Assembly (NCBI RefSeq): GCF_030540545.1
Contig: NZ_JAUNVZ010000007.1
Span: 62,001-126,000, forward strand
Direction of reading: 5' to 3'
DNA length: 64,000 bases
Origin: Rothia sp. (in: high G+C Gram-positive bacteria)
Lineage (GTDB): Bacteria > Actinomycetota > Actinomycetes > Actinomycetales > Micrococcaceae
Shown here one piece after another: positions 25,897 through 34,933 of this stretch (positions are counted from its first letter, which is position 1; each line of letters opens with the position of its first letter). Both the position numbers and the translations under genes were made by a program. The notes below the pieces were generated by a model. That model did no database searches, was not told where the DNA came from, and saw only the letters and a program-made list of their open reading frames with translations.

Positions 25897-27342
25897 CTAG
25901 CCTTCGTTCTTAGAACGAATGAAGAATCGGATAGCCAGAGCCACCAGAATCACAGCAACAGTCGAGAAGAAAATCAAGAAACCAACATTGGACAGGCCGG
26001 AGTCCTGAACTTCCTGAGACTTTTCCTTTGCTTCGGAGGCAGAGGAAGCAGCCTTGGAGGGCTGAGCGTTATTGGAGCTGCTCTTTGCCGCTGCGCTCGA
26101 GCTGGTGCCATTACGCGGGCTTGCGACCGTGCTGGACGAAGAGCTCGAGGAGTTCGGGGAGGAGCTTGAAGAGCTCGACGAAGAGGAACTCGAGGAAGAG
26201 CTAGAAGAGCCCGAGGAGTCCTCATCGCCCGAACGGGAGAGGTAACCCGCTACCCAGTCATCGGCGCCGGGAATGGCATCGCTGCTGGGGGTGCTTGCCG
26301 CAATACGACCCAGGGTGGTGCCGCCGGTCAGCAGAGGATTATCGTCATCAGTGGGGTCGGGGCTGGGGGTCGGCTGCGGAGTGGGATCCGGGGTAGCCGG
26401 TGCCGTGGGCTCAGGATTCGGGGTCGGTTCCGGAGTGGGAACCACCGGATTGGTGGGTTCCGGAGTCGGCTCGGGAGTAGGATCCGGGGTAGGTACCACC
26501 GGGTTGGTGGGTTCCGGGTTCGGAGTCGGGTTCACCGGCTTGGTGGGGTCCGGAGTCGGCTCGGGAGTAGGATCCGGGGTAGGCTGAGGAGTCGGATCCG
26601 GATTCACCGGGCTGGTGGGCTCGGGGGTGGGTTCCGGAGTCGGTGCCACGGTAGGCTGCTCAGTCGGCTGAGGATCCGGAGTCGGTGCCACGGTGGGCTC
26701 AGCGGTAGGCTGCTCGGTCGGCTGAGGATCCGGAGTCGGGTTCTCAGTGGGAGCTACGGTAGGCTGTGCAGTCGGTTCCGCGGTGGGCTGTTCGGTCGGT
26801 GCCACAGTGGGAGCCACAGTCGGCTCCGTAGTGGGTGCAACGGTGGGTACCGGGGGCACTACCGGCGCGCTGCTAGAAGCCGAGGCACTCGGGCTTGCGC
26901 TTGCCGAAGAAGATGCCGACGCCGATGCAGATGCGCTCGGGCTTGCACTTGCCGAAGAGCTTGCCGAGGCGCTTGCGCTCACCGATGCGGATGCGCTCGG
27001 GCTTGCGGTCTTCGAAGAGGAAGCGGAAGCCGATGCGCTGGGGCTTGCAGTAGCCGAAGAGCTTGCACTAGCAGTTGCAGATGCGGAAGCACTCGGGCTT
27101 GCGGTTGCCGAGGAAGATGCCGAGGAGCTTGCGCTAGTCGTAGAGCTCGGGAAGGGCGCTACGGAAGTGGTGGAAATACTCGGGTTAGCGCTGGCGCTAG
27201 CACTAGCCGAGGTGTCCGCAGTAGGCTGCGTGGCATTGGTCTGAGCGGTATTCGCAACAGAAGCAGCCACGGGCATAGCGGCAACGGTCAGTGCCGCTGC
27301 GGCAGCACGGGCCGTATTCATCTTAAGCTGTCGTTTTCCCAA
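25897..27342 (-). CDS. Exported Ser/Ala- and Pro/Thr-rich stalk protein with C-terminal membrane helix
   Basis: A 481-residue low-complexity surface protein. A signal peptide occupies residues 1 to about 32. About 130 residues of SASAS/ATASPSA-type repeats follow, then about 180 residues of Pro/Thr/Glu/Asp units such as EPTPEPT and NPDPTPQPT. A short unique segment (WVAGYLSRSG) comes next, then a run of about 18 serines, a second Ser region and a hydrophobic helix with basic end (FFIRSKNEG). No LPxTG-type motif is seen, so it is probably held by the membrane helix. The TTG at 27342 has AGGA at 5 bases; an ATG seven codons later lacks a site. Such regions are usually O-glycosylated stalks. Repeat number probably varies between strains. 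No function can be assigned. Confidence 0.78.
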   Translation of the reverse strand: MGKRQLKMNTARAAAAALTVAAMPVAASVANTAQTNATQPTADTSASASASANPSISTTSVAPFPSSTTSASSSASSSATASPSASASATASASSSATASPSASASASSSKTASPSASASVSASASASSSASASPSASASASASSSASASPSASASSSAPVVPPVPTVAPTTEPTVAPTVAPTEQPTAEPTAQPTVAPTENPTPDPQPTEQPTAEPTVAPTPDPQPTEQPTVAPTPEPTPEPTSPVNPDPTPQPTPDPTPEPTPDPTKPVNPTPNPEPTNPVVPTPDPTPEPTPEPTNPVVPTPEPTPNPEPTAPATPDPTPQPTPSPDPTDDDNPLLTGGTTLGRIAASTPSSDAIPGADDWVAGYLSRSGDEDSSGSSSSSSSSSSSSSSSSSPNSSSSSSSTVASPRNGTSSSAAAKSSSNNAQPSKAASSASEAKEKSQEVQDSGLSNVGFLIFFSTVAVILVALAIRFFIRSKNEG

Positions 27343-27784
27343 GTTATTCCTACTTTATCGGGAGAGTGTTTCATGGTTGAGTTGTGCACCCTTGGGCACA
27401 CATAGCTATCCTCTATCATAGCGAATCTATAGCCCCGTATATACCACCCTATGGCGACAGAGCAGAACGCAGAGCCTCTTTTATCTTCACCCCGTGCTTG
27501 AAGGTGAAAGATTGCGCCATCTAAATTGAAGTTCAACCTTCAAGCACTCTATGAAACTTATTTCAAGTACGCACAGGGATTTCTGCATATTATCTCAATA
27601 AACATGCATTGGTCGTACCAATATTTGGGGGATTTTAAGCTCAAAACACCACCAAATACCCTATATCAACCTCTAGAGAGTGATAGAAAGATTCGGGGCG
27701 AGTCTCACCTTTTCAGGTATTCAAGACTCCACCCCGAATCCCTCAAATGTGTTGAAAACAACACGTCATATAATGGCGATAGGC
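27343..27784. other. Intergenic region with inverted repeats, no gene seen
   Basis: This 442-base AT-rich gap holds the promoter of the Ser/Pro-rich gene. An inverted repeat at 27494-27547 has arms GTGCTTGAAGGTGAA and TTCAACCTTCAAGCAC with one bulged base and could be an operator or mRNA hairpin. The terminator at 27690-27740 is also in it. Confidence 0.5.
27690..27740 (-). terminator. Terminator of the LAKTG propeller gene
   Basis: An imperfect stem pairs GATTCGGGG with CCCCGAATC and AGTCT with AGACT, 45 bases past the stop at 27785. Confidence 0.55.
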
Positions 27785-29527
27785 CTAGAGCTTACGGCGA
27801 CGAACCACCAAAATGATACCCACCGCCAGGCTCAGTGCCGCAACACCCAGACCAATCACAATGCCATTGGCACCGGTCTTTGCCAGGGACTTGGACTCCT
27901 TCTGAGCTTCGCTCTTGGTCTCTTCCTTAGCATCGGTCTTAGACTCAGCCTTGGAATCTTCCTTTGCCTTATCGGGGCTCTGGTTAGCTTCGGGCTTATC
28001 AACCTTGGCGTCATCTGCCGTCTTGGTGGGAGTAGCGGTCACCGTGGGAGTAGCCGAGGCACTGGGGGCGGGGCTCTGCGTAGGATCGGGGCTCTGAGTC
28101 GGCGCGGGAGTACGCAGCGCCTCGGAGGTATCCACCTTCACGCCCTGCGGCAGCTGAGTCTTATTACTCAGGGTCGGGGTCACCTCGGTGACCTCGCAAC
28201 TGCCGGCAGTCTCGGTCGCCTGGGCGTGAATCTCCACAATACCGCCGGAGTTGAACGGCACCTGGGCACCATTCTCGCCCTTGGGTTCACCGGTAGCAGC
28301 CGGCAGGTACTCACCCGTTGCCGGGTCAATGGTTGCGTAGCTAACGGTGTTCTGGGCGGTCACATCGCGCACGGTGGCAAAGACACCGCGGTCGGTGTAG
28401 ATCAGATCGTTTACGCCGCTCTGACCCGCCTTGACAACCTTGACCACGCGGTTGAAACGGGTATCAATCACGCGAATCGTACCGTCGGCAAAGTCACCGG
28501 CGTAGAGCAGGTAACCATTTTCATCCAATGCCAGGGGCAGGGTCTGAGGACCAGCGCTGAGAGTCTCCTGGTATTCCATGCTCTTCAGATCGTAGACCAG
28601 CACGCCGGAGTTACCCTTGCTAACACCGGTTGCGCGGTCCATCTCGCCCTGGGCGGAGATGAAAATCTTGGAGGTATTGTGGTCCACCACCACATCGGAG
28701 GGGCGCAGCTGGGCGCCTTCGACCTGCTTGGGCAGCTTGAGGGTCTGCACAACTTCCAAGCTCTTGGTATCAATGACCTTGACCTCGCCCGAGTAGAGCA
28801 GGGGCACGTAGAGCTTGGAGTCCATGGAGTCCACGAACATATTCATTGCCGGATCGGGCTTGCCCTCGTAGGTGAACTCGAAGGCCTTCATAAAGCTGAA
28901 GGTGCCCGAGTCCAGCACGGTCACACCACCCAGGTGGGAGACGAAGGCGTGACCGCCCTTGCCGTCCAGGCGCACCTCACGCGGGTGGCTAATGGAGATG
29001 CCGCCGTCCATCTTGGGGAAGACCTGCTTGGGAGTGGTCCCGCTAATATCCAGCACGGTCAGCGAGTTCTGCATGGTATTGGTTACCCACAGCTTGCCGG
29101 CAAAATCGGAGGCAATGCCGTAGGGCGCCATAATCTGCTTGCCCTGCACGGTATCGGAGCCGCGCGGCATATAATCAGTCACGGGCATCAAAATGGTGGA
29201 CTGGAACGCCTGAGCCGCGCCGGTGTGCGTATTCTGAGCGGCACCAGGACCGGGCTGGTATACACCAATACCGGCGGTCAGCACGGGCTGGCGACCGTTA
29301 GCAAAGGTGGTGTAAATATTCTGACCGTCGTAGGCGAGCTGGTATTCACCGGGGAAGCCGGTGAACTTTTGTGCCTGCACATCTACGATAGTGCAGCCGC
29401 TTGCCTGCGGGCTCAGGTGAGTGGGAGTATCGGGGGCTGCAAAGGTTGCGGGAACCGGAGCCAGTGCGCCAGCGATCAGGGTTGCACCGGCAAGTACAGC
29501 GCCGGCGCGAGTGCGGATTTTCGACAT
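27785..29527 (-). CDS. Sortase-anchored beta-propeller surface protein (LAKTG)
   Basis: A 580-residue wall-anchored protein, paralogous to 6983-9085. A signal peptide ends near residue 30 (TFAAPD). A YVTN-type beta-propeller covers about 45 to 400, with blocks such as LRPSDVVVDHNTSKIFIS, KLYVPLLYSGEVKVIDT and LLYAGDFADGTIRVIDT. A short linker with Thr/Pro repeats and a Lys/Glu/Ala-rich stretch leads to LAKTG, a hydrophobic helix and RRRKL, the class E sortase signal. It lacks the second beta-sandwich region of its paralogue. GAGG lies 8 bases before the ATG. Function unknown; surface exposure is well supported. Phased direct repeats lie upstream at 29732-29786. Confidence 0.85.
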   Translation of the reverse strand: MSKIRTRAGAVLAGATLIAGALAPVPATFAAPDTPTHLSPQASGCTIVDVQAQKFTGFPGEYQLAYDGQNIYTTFANGRQPVLTAGIGVYQPGPGAAQNTHTGAAQAFQSTILMPVTDYMPRGSDTVQGKQIMAPYGIASDFAGKLWVTNTMQNSLTVLDISGTTPKQVFPKMDGGISISHPREVRLDGKGGHAFVSHLGGVTVLDSGTFSFMKAFEFTYEGKPDPAMNMFVDSMDSKLYVPLLYSGEVKVIDTKSLEVVQTLKLPKQVEGAQLRPSDVVVDHNTSKIFISAQGEMDRATGVSKGNSGVLVYDLKSMEYQETLSAGPQTLPLALDENGYLLYAGDFADGTIRVIDTRFNRVVKVVKAGQSGVNDLIYTDRGVFATVRDVTAQNTVSYATIDPATGEYLPAATGEPKGENGAQVPFNSGGIVEIHAQATETAGSCEVTEVTPTLSNKTQLPQGVKVDTSEALRTPAPTQSPDPTQSPAPSASATPTVTATPTKTADDAKVDKPEANQSPDKAKEDSKAESKTDAKEETKSEAQKESKSLAKTGANGIVIGLGVAALSLAVGIILVVRRRKL

Positions 29528-29913
29528 GGAAATAACCTCACCTTCATGGTAGCGATACGGCGGCTACACCGGGTGGGCTTCTCCGCCGCAACCTTGGACG
29601 GTACGTCCATTTGAGTTTGTCTACCCCGCCGACATCAAGGGAAAGGAAACTTTAAACTCAAACTTTAGGCTTTTGCTTACAGCCTAGCACTTTCCACAGC
29701 CTTTGTGCAGAGTTTGCGCAGGAAAACCCCAAATATGACGGTCAAAACGCCGAATGTGACGGTGGGCTGATAGTTCGCTGATAGTTGCCTGACAGGCAGC
29801 TGAATACTTTTCCCCTATCACTATCTTCTGAGCACACCCCAGCTACCGCAGCAGGGCATAGTCAAAGCCCCGCACGACTATCCGCACGGGGCTTTAGACC
29901 ACACACCAATAAT
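29528..29913. other. Intergenic region upstream of the LAKTG propeller gene
   Basis: No gene is seen in this gap. It probably holds the propeller gene promoter. Two pairs of direct repeats lie in it: AATATGACGGT and AATGTGACGGT start 21 bases apart (29732, 29753), and GCTGATAGTT occurs twice 11 bases apart (29766, 29777). The ddl terminator is at 29864-29895. Confidence 0.5.
29864..29895 (-). terminator. Terminator of ddl
   Basis: The arms AAAGCCCCG and CGGGGCTTT close a short loop 18 bases after the ddl stop. It probably ends the murA-plsC-gpsA-ddl operon. Confidence 0.85.
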
Positions 29914-31032
29914 TTAGCGCAGACCCAGGGGGCGCTCCACAGCCAAGCTAATCAGCTCATCAATCAGCTCGCTATAGCTCAACCCGCCGTACTCCCACAG
30001 AGTCTTGTACATGGAAATCGGGGTGAAACCGGGCATCGTATTCACCTCGTTGATCAGCACACGCCCATCAGAAGTGTAGAAGAAATCGGCACGGCTCAAA
30101 CCCTCACCATCCAGGGCAAGGAAAGCACGAACCGCCTGCTCACGCAGCTCATCCTGAACCTGCTGCGGCAAATCAGCCGGGCAGCGGGTTACGGCGTCGG
30201 TCTTCGAAACGTACTTGGCTTCAAAATCGTAGAATGCCTGCTCGCTCTGCTGAACCACTTCAATCTCGCCCGGGTACGATACGCGCGGCATCTGACCGTG
30301 GTGGCCATCCAGCACAGAGAGCTCAATCTCACGGCCGTCAATACCCTGTTCAATAATCACCTTCGGGTCAAAGGTGCGAGCCTCTTCAATCGCCGCCTGC
30401 AGCTGGGAGGGCTCATCCACCTTGGTAATACCGAAGGAGGAGCCGGCACGGGTGGGCTTAACAAACACCGGGTACTGCAAACGGTTCACGCGTTCCAGGG
30501 CTTCTTCACGATTGTGGCGCCACTGACGGTCGGTCACTACCTCGTAGGGGCCCACCTCCAGGCCGGCTGCTTCAAAAGCAAGCTTCATAAAGTGCTTATC
30601 CATGCCAATAGCCGAGGCAGTCACACCGCAACCCACATACTTCAAATCAGCCATTTCGAGCAGACCCTGCAGGGTGCCGTCTTCACCGAAGGGGCCGTGC
30701 AGCAGCGGGAACACCACGTCAATGGCAGAGCCCAGGCTCAGCTGCTGGTTCTCATCCACCAGACGCAAACGAGAATCCTGCGCACCCAGGGGCAGGAACA
30801 CCTGCTGTCCCCCACCTTCAAAGGTGGCGTAGGCCTGATCGGCGTCCACCAGTTCGCGCAGCTGCTCTTCCGATGCCAGGTACCAGCGGCCGTCACGGGT
30901 GATGCCGATGATCACCACATCGTATTTGCTGCGGTCCAGGGCGCCGAGCACACCCACAGCGGTAATCAGCGAAATGGAATGTTCGGAGGATCGGCCGCCG
31001 GTCAGCAGCGCAATGGTGAGCTTGTCAGTCAT
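29914..31032 (-). CDS. ddl: D-alanine--D-alanine ligase
   Basis: A 372-residue ATP-grasp ligase that makes the D-Ala-D-Ala dipeptide for peptidoglycan. Motifs seen are GGRSSEHSISL at the N-terminus, GPFGEDGTLQGLLE, KPTRAGSSFGI, and INEVNTMPGFTPISMYKTLW in the C-terminal metal and substrate loop. The ATG at 31032 has AAGGA 6 bases upstream and is preferred over a frame extension of nine codons. It is the last gene after murA, plsC and gpsA, separated from gpsA by 171 bases, so it may also have its own promoter. Confidence 0.96.
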   Translation of the reverse strand: MTDKLTIALLTGGRSSEHSISLITAVGVLGALDRSKYDVVIIGITRDGRWYLASEEQLRELVDADQAYATFEGGGQQVFLPLGAQDSRLRLVDENQQLSLGSAIDVVFPLLHGPFGEDGTLQGLLEMADLKYVGCGVTASAIGMDKHFMKLAFEAAGLEVGPYEVVTDRQWRHNREEALERVNRLQYPVFVKPTRAGSSFGITKVDEPSQLQAAIEEARTFDPKVIIEQGIDGREIELSVLDGHHGQMPRVSYPGEIEVVQQSEQAFYDFEAKYVSKTDAVTRCPADLPQQVQDELREQAVRAFLALDGEGLSRADFFYTSDGRVLINEVNTMPGFTPISMYKTLWEYGGLSYSELIDELISLAVERPLGLR

Positions 31033-31203
31033 AATGTCCTTGTGCAGATGGGCGCGCAATACAATGTGCTATTGATGCGTACGCTGTGAATGGTCTTGTG
31101 TTTCTAGATGTACAAGTATAAAGGCTCAAGAGCCCAGATACCTAGCGTGTAGTGAACACCGGGTATCCGGGCAGGTCAGCCGAGATTACTTCTCAGCGTG
31201 GGC

Positions 31204-32298
31204 TTAGTGACCTTCGCGTTTGAGGCTACGTCCCAGCAGCAGCGGAGCCAGCTGCTCCACGCTAATACGCTCGGTCAGCACGGCAACCACAGCCTCTACA
31301 ATGGGCATTTCAATGCCGTGGCGGCGCGCCAGCTGAGCCAGTACGGGAGCGGATTTAATCGCCTCGGCAGTCTGAGACATATGCTCATGCAGCTGAGAGG
31401 GGCTAATACCGCTTGCCAGCAGACGACCGGCAGTATGGTTACGAGACAGGGGCGAGGAGCAGGTTGCAATCAGATCACCCATGCCCGCCAGACCGCTCAG
31501 GGTTGAGGGGATACCGCCCAGAGCCAGCGCCAGGCGGGTAGTTTCTGCAAGCCCGCGGGTCATCACCGATGCCTTGGAATTATCGCCGTAGTTCATACCC
31601 TCGCACATACCAACACACAGGGCAATCACGTTTTTGACCAGGCCGCCAATTTCTACACCGGTCACATCGGTACTGGTGTAGGGGCGGAAATAGCTGGCGG
31701 CGCAGTGAGCAGCCACCATCTCAGCCACAGGCAGGGTGCGAGCAGCCACCACGGAGGCGGTGGGCTCTTCACCCATAATTTCGGTGGCGAGGTTCGGACC
31801 GGAGAGCACGGTTACGCGGTGCGGAATATGACCAATACGGCGAATATCAGCACCGGCAAGGGCCATCGATTCTTCCATGGCCTCGGTAATTACCTGGGAC
31901 ATGCGCAGACCGGTACCCACTTCCAGGCCCTTCGCCAGGGAGACCAGAATAGCGTCCTGGGAGATAAAGCGGCCGTAGGTCAGCAGCTGTTCGCGCAGTA
32001 CCTGGGAGGGCAGCGCCAGCACCACAATCTGAGCATCACGCAGACCCACGGGGGCGTCGGCAGTGAACTCAACATTGGCAGGCAGTGCAATACCCGGGAA
32101 ATAGCGGTCATTGGTGCGGGTCTGCTCCGCCTGAGCCATAGCCTGGGCATCGCGACCAACCAGCACCACGCTGGTGTCACGATTGGCTTCGAGTGCAGCA
32201 TCGGCAGCAATTTTGGCGAAAGCGGTACCCCAGCTACCGGCGCCGAGTACAGCGATCTTGTCAATGCGCTCGGGTAGGGTGTATTCAATAGCAGCCAT
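31204..32298 (-). CDS. gpsA: Glycerol-3-phosphate dehydrogenase (NAD(P)+)
   Basis: A 364-residue cytosolic enzyme that reduces dihydroxyacetone phosphate to sn-glycerol 3-phosphate, the backbone of phospholipids. The nucleotide-binding loop VLGAGSWGTAFAK is at about 17 to 29. LVSLAKGLE, EIGGLVKNVIAL(C), with the catalytic lysine, and GDLIATCSSPLSRN are present. It begins 3 bases after plsC with GGGGAG before the ATG. Its product is the substrate of the acyltransferase step that precedes the PlsC reaction, so neighbour and pathway agree. Confidence 0.96.
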   Translation of the reverse strand: MAAIEYTLPERIDKIAVLGAGSWGTAFAKIAADAALEANRDTSVVLVGRDAQAMAQAEQTRTNDRYFPGIALPANVEFTADAPVGLRDAQIVVLALPSQVLREQLLTYGRFISQDAILVSLAKGLEVGTGLRMSQVITEAMEESMALAGADIRRIGHIPHRVTVLSGPNLATEIMGEEPTASVVAARTLPVAEMVAAHCAASYFRPYTSTDVTGVEIGGLVKNVIALCVGMCEGMNYGDNSKASVMTRGLAETTRLALALGGIPSTLSGLAGMGDLIATCSSPLSRNHTAGRLLASGISPSQLHEHMSQTAEAIKSAPVLAQLARRHGIEMPIVEAVVAVLTERISVEQLAPLLLGRSLKREGH

Positions 32299-32301
32299 AG
32301 A

Positions 32302-33141
32302 CTACTCCCCTGCCTTGGGCTGAGCGGTATCACTCTCAGCTGCGGGCTCATAGCGGCGGGCGGAGGCATTCCACACACCCTGCGGCGCCTTTTCGCCGCG
32401 CAGCTCCTCCAGCAGGCGGGTCACCTCAGCCATCATGCTTTCGGTGACATCGCGCAGCTCGGCGCGAGTGTGCTTAGCCTCGGGGCGAGGGTCGGCAACC
32501 AGAGTACGAACATCCATAGGCTTACCGATCTTCACACGCACGGTCTTGCGCGGGAAGAGAGAGACCTTGCGGCGGTACTTCTGCTTGCCGTTCTCATCGT
32601 TGTAATACTCGTATCCCAGAATCTCCTGGTCACCCCAGTGAGCCATAGGAATTACGGGCACGCCGGTGCTCAGCGCCAGGCGAGCAGCACCGGTACGCGC
32701 CGGCATAGGCCAGTTACTTTCTTCGGTGGTGGTGGTGCCTTCGGGGAAGATCACCACGGCACCGCCGGCTGCCAGCACACCGCGGGCGGTATCCAGGGAC
32801 TTACGGGCGTCCGCGGAGCCGCGCACCACGGGAATATGCGCCAGCTTGCGCATAATATAGCCCAGTACGGGCGCGTGGAAGAGAGAATCCTTCGCCAGGA
32901 ATCGAGGCAGCGCACCCTTGATAAAGGGCGCGTAGCCAATGGTCACGGGGTCCAGCTCCGTGGTGTGGTTTGCCACCACAATATAGCTACCATTGGTGGG
33001 CAGATTTTCAATGCCCTCAAAGCGAACCTTACCAATGGTTGCGTACACCGGGCGCATCAGAGTGCCCAGCACCTTATAGAGGCGGTCACCGCCGGGGGTG
33101 GGGTGCAATTCGGGCAACTCTGGACGCTTAGCGGTGCTCAT
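32302..33141 (-). CDS. plsC: 1-acyl-sn-glycerol-3-phosphate acyltransferase
   Basis: A 279-residue PlsC-type acyltransferase that makes phosphatidic acid. The catalytic NH-x4-D box is NHTTELD at about residue 55, and FPEGTTT forms the glycerophosphate-binding block. PVVRGSADARKSL also fits. An N-terminal hydrophobic segment may touch the membrane; the C-terminal 60 residues are charged. Its start codon overlaps the murA stop by one base (TAATG), showing translational coupling. Confidence 0.9.
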   Translation of the reverse strand: MSTAKRPELPELHPTPGGDRLYKVLGTLMRPVYATIGKVRFEGIENLPTNGSYIVVANHTTELDPVTIGYAPFIKGALPRFLAKDSLFHAPVLGYIMRKLAHIPVVRGSADARKSLDTARGVLAAGGAVVIFPEGTTTTEESNWPMPARTGAARLALSTGVPVIPMAHWGDQEILGYEYYNDENGKQKYRRKVSLFPRKTVRVKIGKPMDVRTLVADPRPEAKHTRAELRDVTESMMAEVTRLLEELRGEKAPQGVWNASARRYEPAAESDTAQPKAGE

Positions 33142-34577
33142 TAGGACTCCTGAACCTCGATTTCGATGGGCTTTTCTTCCTCAATCTTAGCGTTAGGTTC
33201 GGGTTTCTTGGATTCCTTACGCTCCAAAACCTCAAACTTTGCACCCAAATCCTGCAGCTTCTGCTCGAAAAGCTCGTAGCCGCGGGCAATCATCTCGGCA
33301 CCGGAAACGGTGGAGGTACCCTGTGCAGCAAGAGCAGCAATAATATGCGAGAAGCCGCCGCGCAGATCGGGAACCTCAATATCATCGCCGTGCAGCTGGG
33401 TGGGGCCGTTGACCAGTGCGGAGTGAGCGTAGCCCTTGCCCTGGAAACGGCATGGTACGGTACCCATGCACTCGCGCAGCACCACAATATCGGCGCCCAT
33501 CTGGCGGGTTGCTTCGGTGAAGGTGAAGCGATCCTCGTACACGGTCTCGTGCACAATGGAGGTGCCCTTTGCCTGGGTGAGTGCGATCAGCAGGGGCTGC
33601 TGCCAGTCGGTCATAAAGCCGGGGTGAACGTTGGTCTCGAAGACAACGGGCTTGAGCTCAGCCTCGGGATTTTCTACGGCCGGGTGTGCGAAACGGATAC
33701 CGTTCTCGCGCACCTCGTAGATACCGCCGGCCTTGCGGAAAATATTCAGGTATTCGCGCAGGATGCTCTGGTCGGCGCCGCGCACGAAAATATCGCCGCG
33801 GGTTGCCAGGGCAGCCGAGGCCCAGGATGCAGATTCATTGCGGTCGGAGATAGCGAAGTGGTCGTAGCCCTTGAGCTCTTCCACGCCCTCAATCACAATG
33901 GTGCGGTTATCCTTGACGCTAATAATTGCACCCATCTTCTGCAGCACGTTAATCAGATCGAGGATTTCGGGCTCGATAGCTGCATTCTTCAGGGTGGTCT
34001 TGCCGGCTGCGCGCACAGCTACCAGCAGCACCTGCTCGGTGGCACCCACGGAGGGGTACTTCAGCTCAATTTCGGTGCCCTGCAGGCCGCCTTCGGGCAC
34101 GCGCAGAGTGGTGCCGGTTTCGTCGTCCTTGGTGACTTCTGCGCCGAAAGAGCGCAGTGCATCCATATGGTAGTCAATGGGGCGGGAACCGATCTTGCAA
34201 CCGCCCAGGTTGGGGATGCGTGCGGTGCCCAGGGTGTGCAGCAGCGGGCCGACCATCAGAATGGGAATACGGGAGTTGCCGCCGAAGAGCTGAATATCTT
34301 CCGCGTTCTTGTTTGCGGTTTCGATATTGTGGTTCGGGTAAAGGGTCAGCTCGCCGGCTTCCTTGTTGTATTCCACGCGCGCGCCGTGCAGCTCTGCCAG
34401 GGTGGTAATGATTTCCACGTCGCTAATATCGGGGACATTGCGCAGGATGGAGGGAGTGGTTCCGTGGAAGGCCGCGACCATTGCCTTGGGTACGAGGTTC
34501 TTAGCGCCTCGCACATGTACTTCACCAGTGAGCGGCACGCCGCCTTCGATGCGAAGCTTGCTGATATTTAGGGTCAC
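33141..34577 (-). CDS. murA: UDP-N-acetylglucosamine 1-carboxyvinyltransferase
   Basis: A 478-residue MurA that transfers enolpyruvate to UDP-GlcNAc, the first committed step of peptidoglycan synthesis. The active-site loop LGGCKIGSRP carries the cysteine that fosfomycin alkylates in sensitive enzymes. FEP-type repeats and the end of the fold (HIIAALAAQGTSTVSG) are present. The C-terminus has an extra Glu/Lys-rich tail of about 35 residues. The start is GTG at 34577 with AAGGAGAG 7 bases upstream. It leads the murA-plsC-gpsA-ddl operon. In relatives leuC and leuD often precede it; they are absent here. Confidence 0.96.
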   Translation of the reverse strand: MTLNISKLRIEGGVPLTGEVHVRGAKNLVPKAMVAAFHGTTPSILRNVPDISDVEIITTLAELHGARVEYNKEAGELTLYPNHNIETANKNAEDIQLFGGNSRIPILMVGPLLHTLGTARIPNLGGCKIGSRPIDYHMDALRSFGAEVTKDDETGTTLRVPEGGLQGTEIELKYPSVGATEQVLLVAVRAAGKTTLKNAAIEPEILDLINVLQKMGAIISVKDNRTIVIEGVEELKGYDHFAISDRNESASWASAALATRGDIFVRGADQSILREYLNIFRKAGGIYEVRENGIRFAHPAVENPEAELKPVVFETNVHPGFMTDWQQPLLIALTQAKGTSIVHETVYEDRFTFTEATRQMGADIVVLRECMGTVPCRFQGKGYAHSALVNGPTQLHGDDIEVPDLRGGFSHIIAALAAQGTSTVSGAEMIARGYELFEQKLQDLGAKFEVLERKESKKPEPNAKIEEEKPIEIEVQES

Positions 34578-34932
34578 GACTGACTCTCCTTGGACAAATC
34601 TTTGGTGGTAGTGCGCTCGGTAGGAACACAGACGGGCTTAACTATAGTTCTTTAAGCTGTGTCCATGCTGTGTGTTGTTTAAAGCGTGAAGTAGCGCATT
34701 TCTTATCTGCTCTTTATTTTACGGCGCAATTTACCCTATTCCAAACGCCCAAATGGCGCCCTGAGACCCGAAATTCTGGGGGTTACACCCGTGTACACCA
34801 CTCAAATTTTTGAGAATTTATTCCAAATGTTTTGATGGGTGTATCACTTTTGAATGGTGTAAATGCGGTTTTTTCGCGTGATTTTCCGCGAAATGAGTCC
34901 ACTATATGAGATGTTCGGTATATGATTAGCTT
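34578..34932. other. Divergent murA / iclR promoter region
   Basis: No gene is seen in these 355 bases. The right half is AT-rich with several A/T tracts. It should hold the murA promoter on one strand and the iclR promoter on the other, and probably the IclR operator, because such regulators usually bind next to their own gene. Confidence 0.55.
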
Positions 34933-34933
34933 A
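34921..34933 (+). promoter_or_regulatory. Probable leaderless promoter of the iclR gene (-10 TATGAT)
   Basis: TATGAT stands exactly six bases before the ATG at 34933 and no ribosome binding site is present, which fits a leaderless transcript. No good -35 box is seen. Confidence 0.5.

Noticed and set aside
26100-27250. The repeated DNA in the Ser/Pro-rich gene as a CRISPR-like or satellite array
   Set aside because: Repeat units are short, in frame, and encode SAS and PTP motifs; there are no equal-length spacers.
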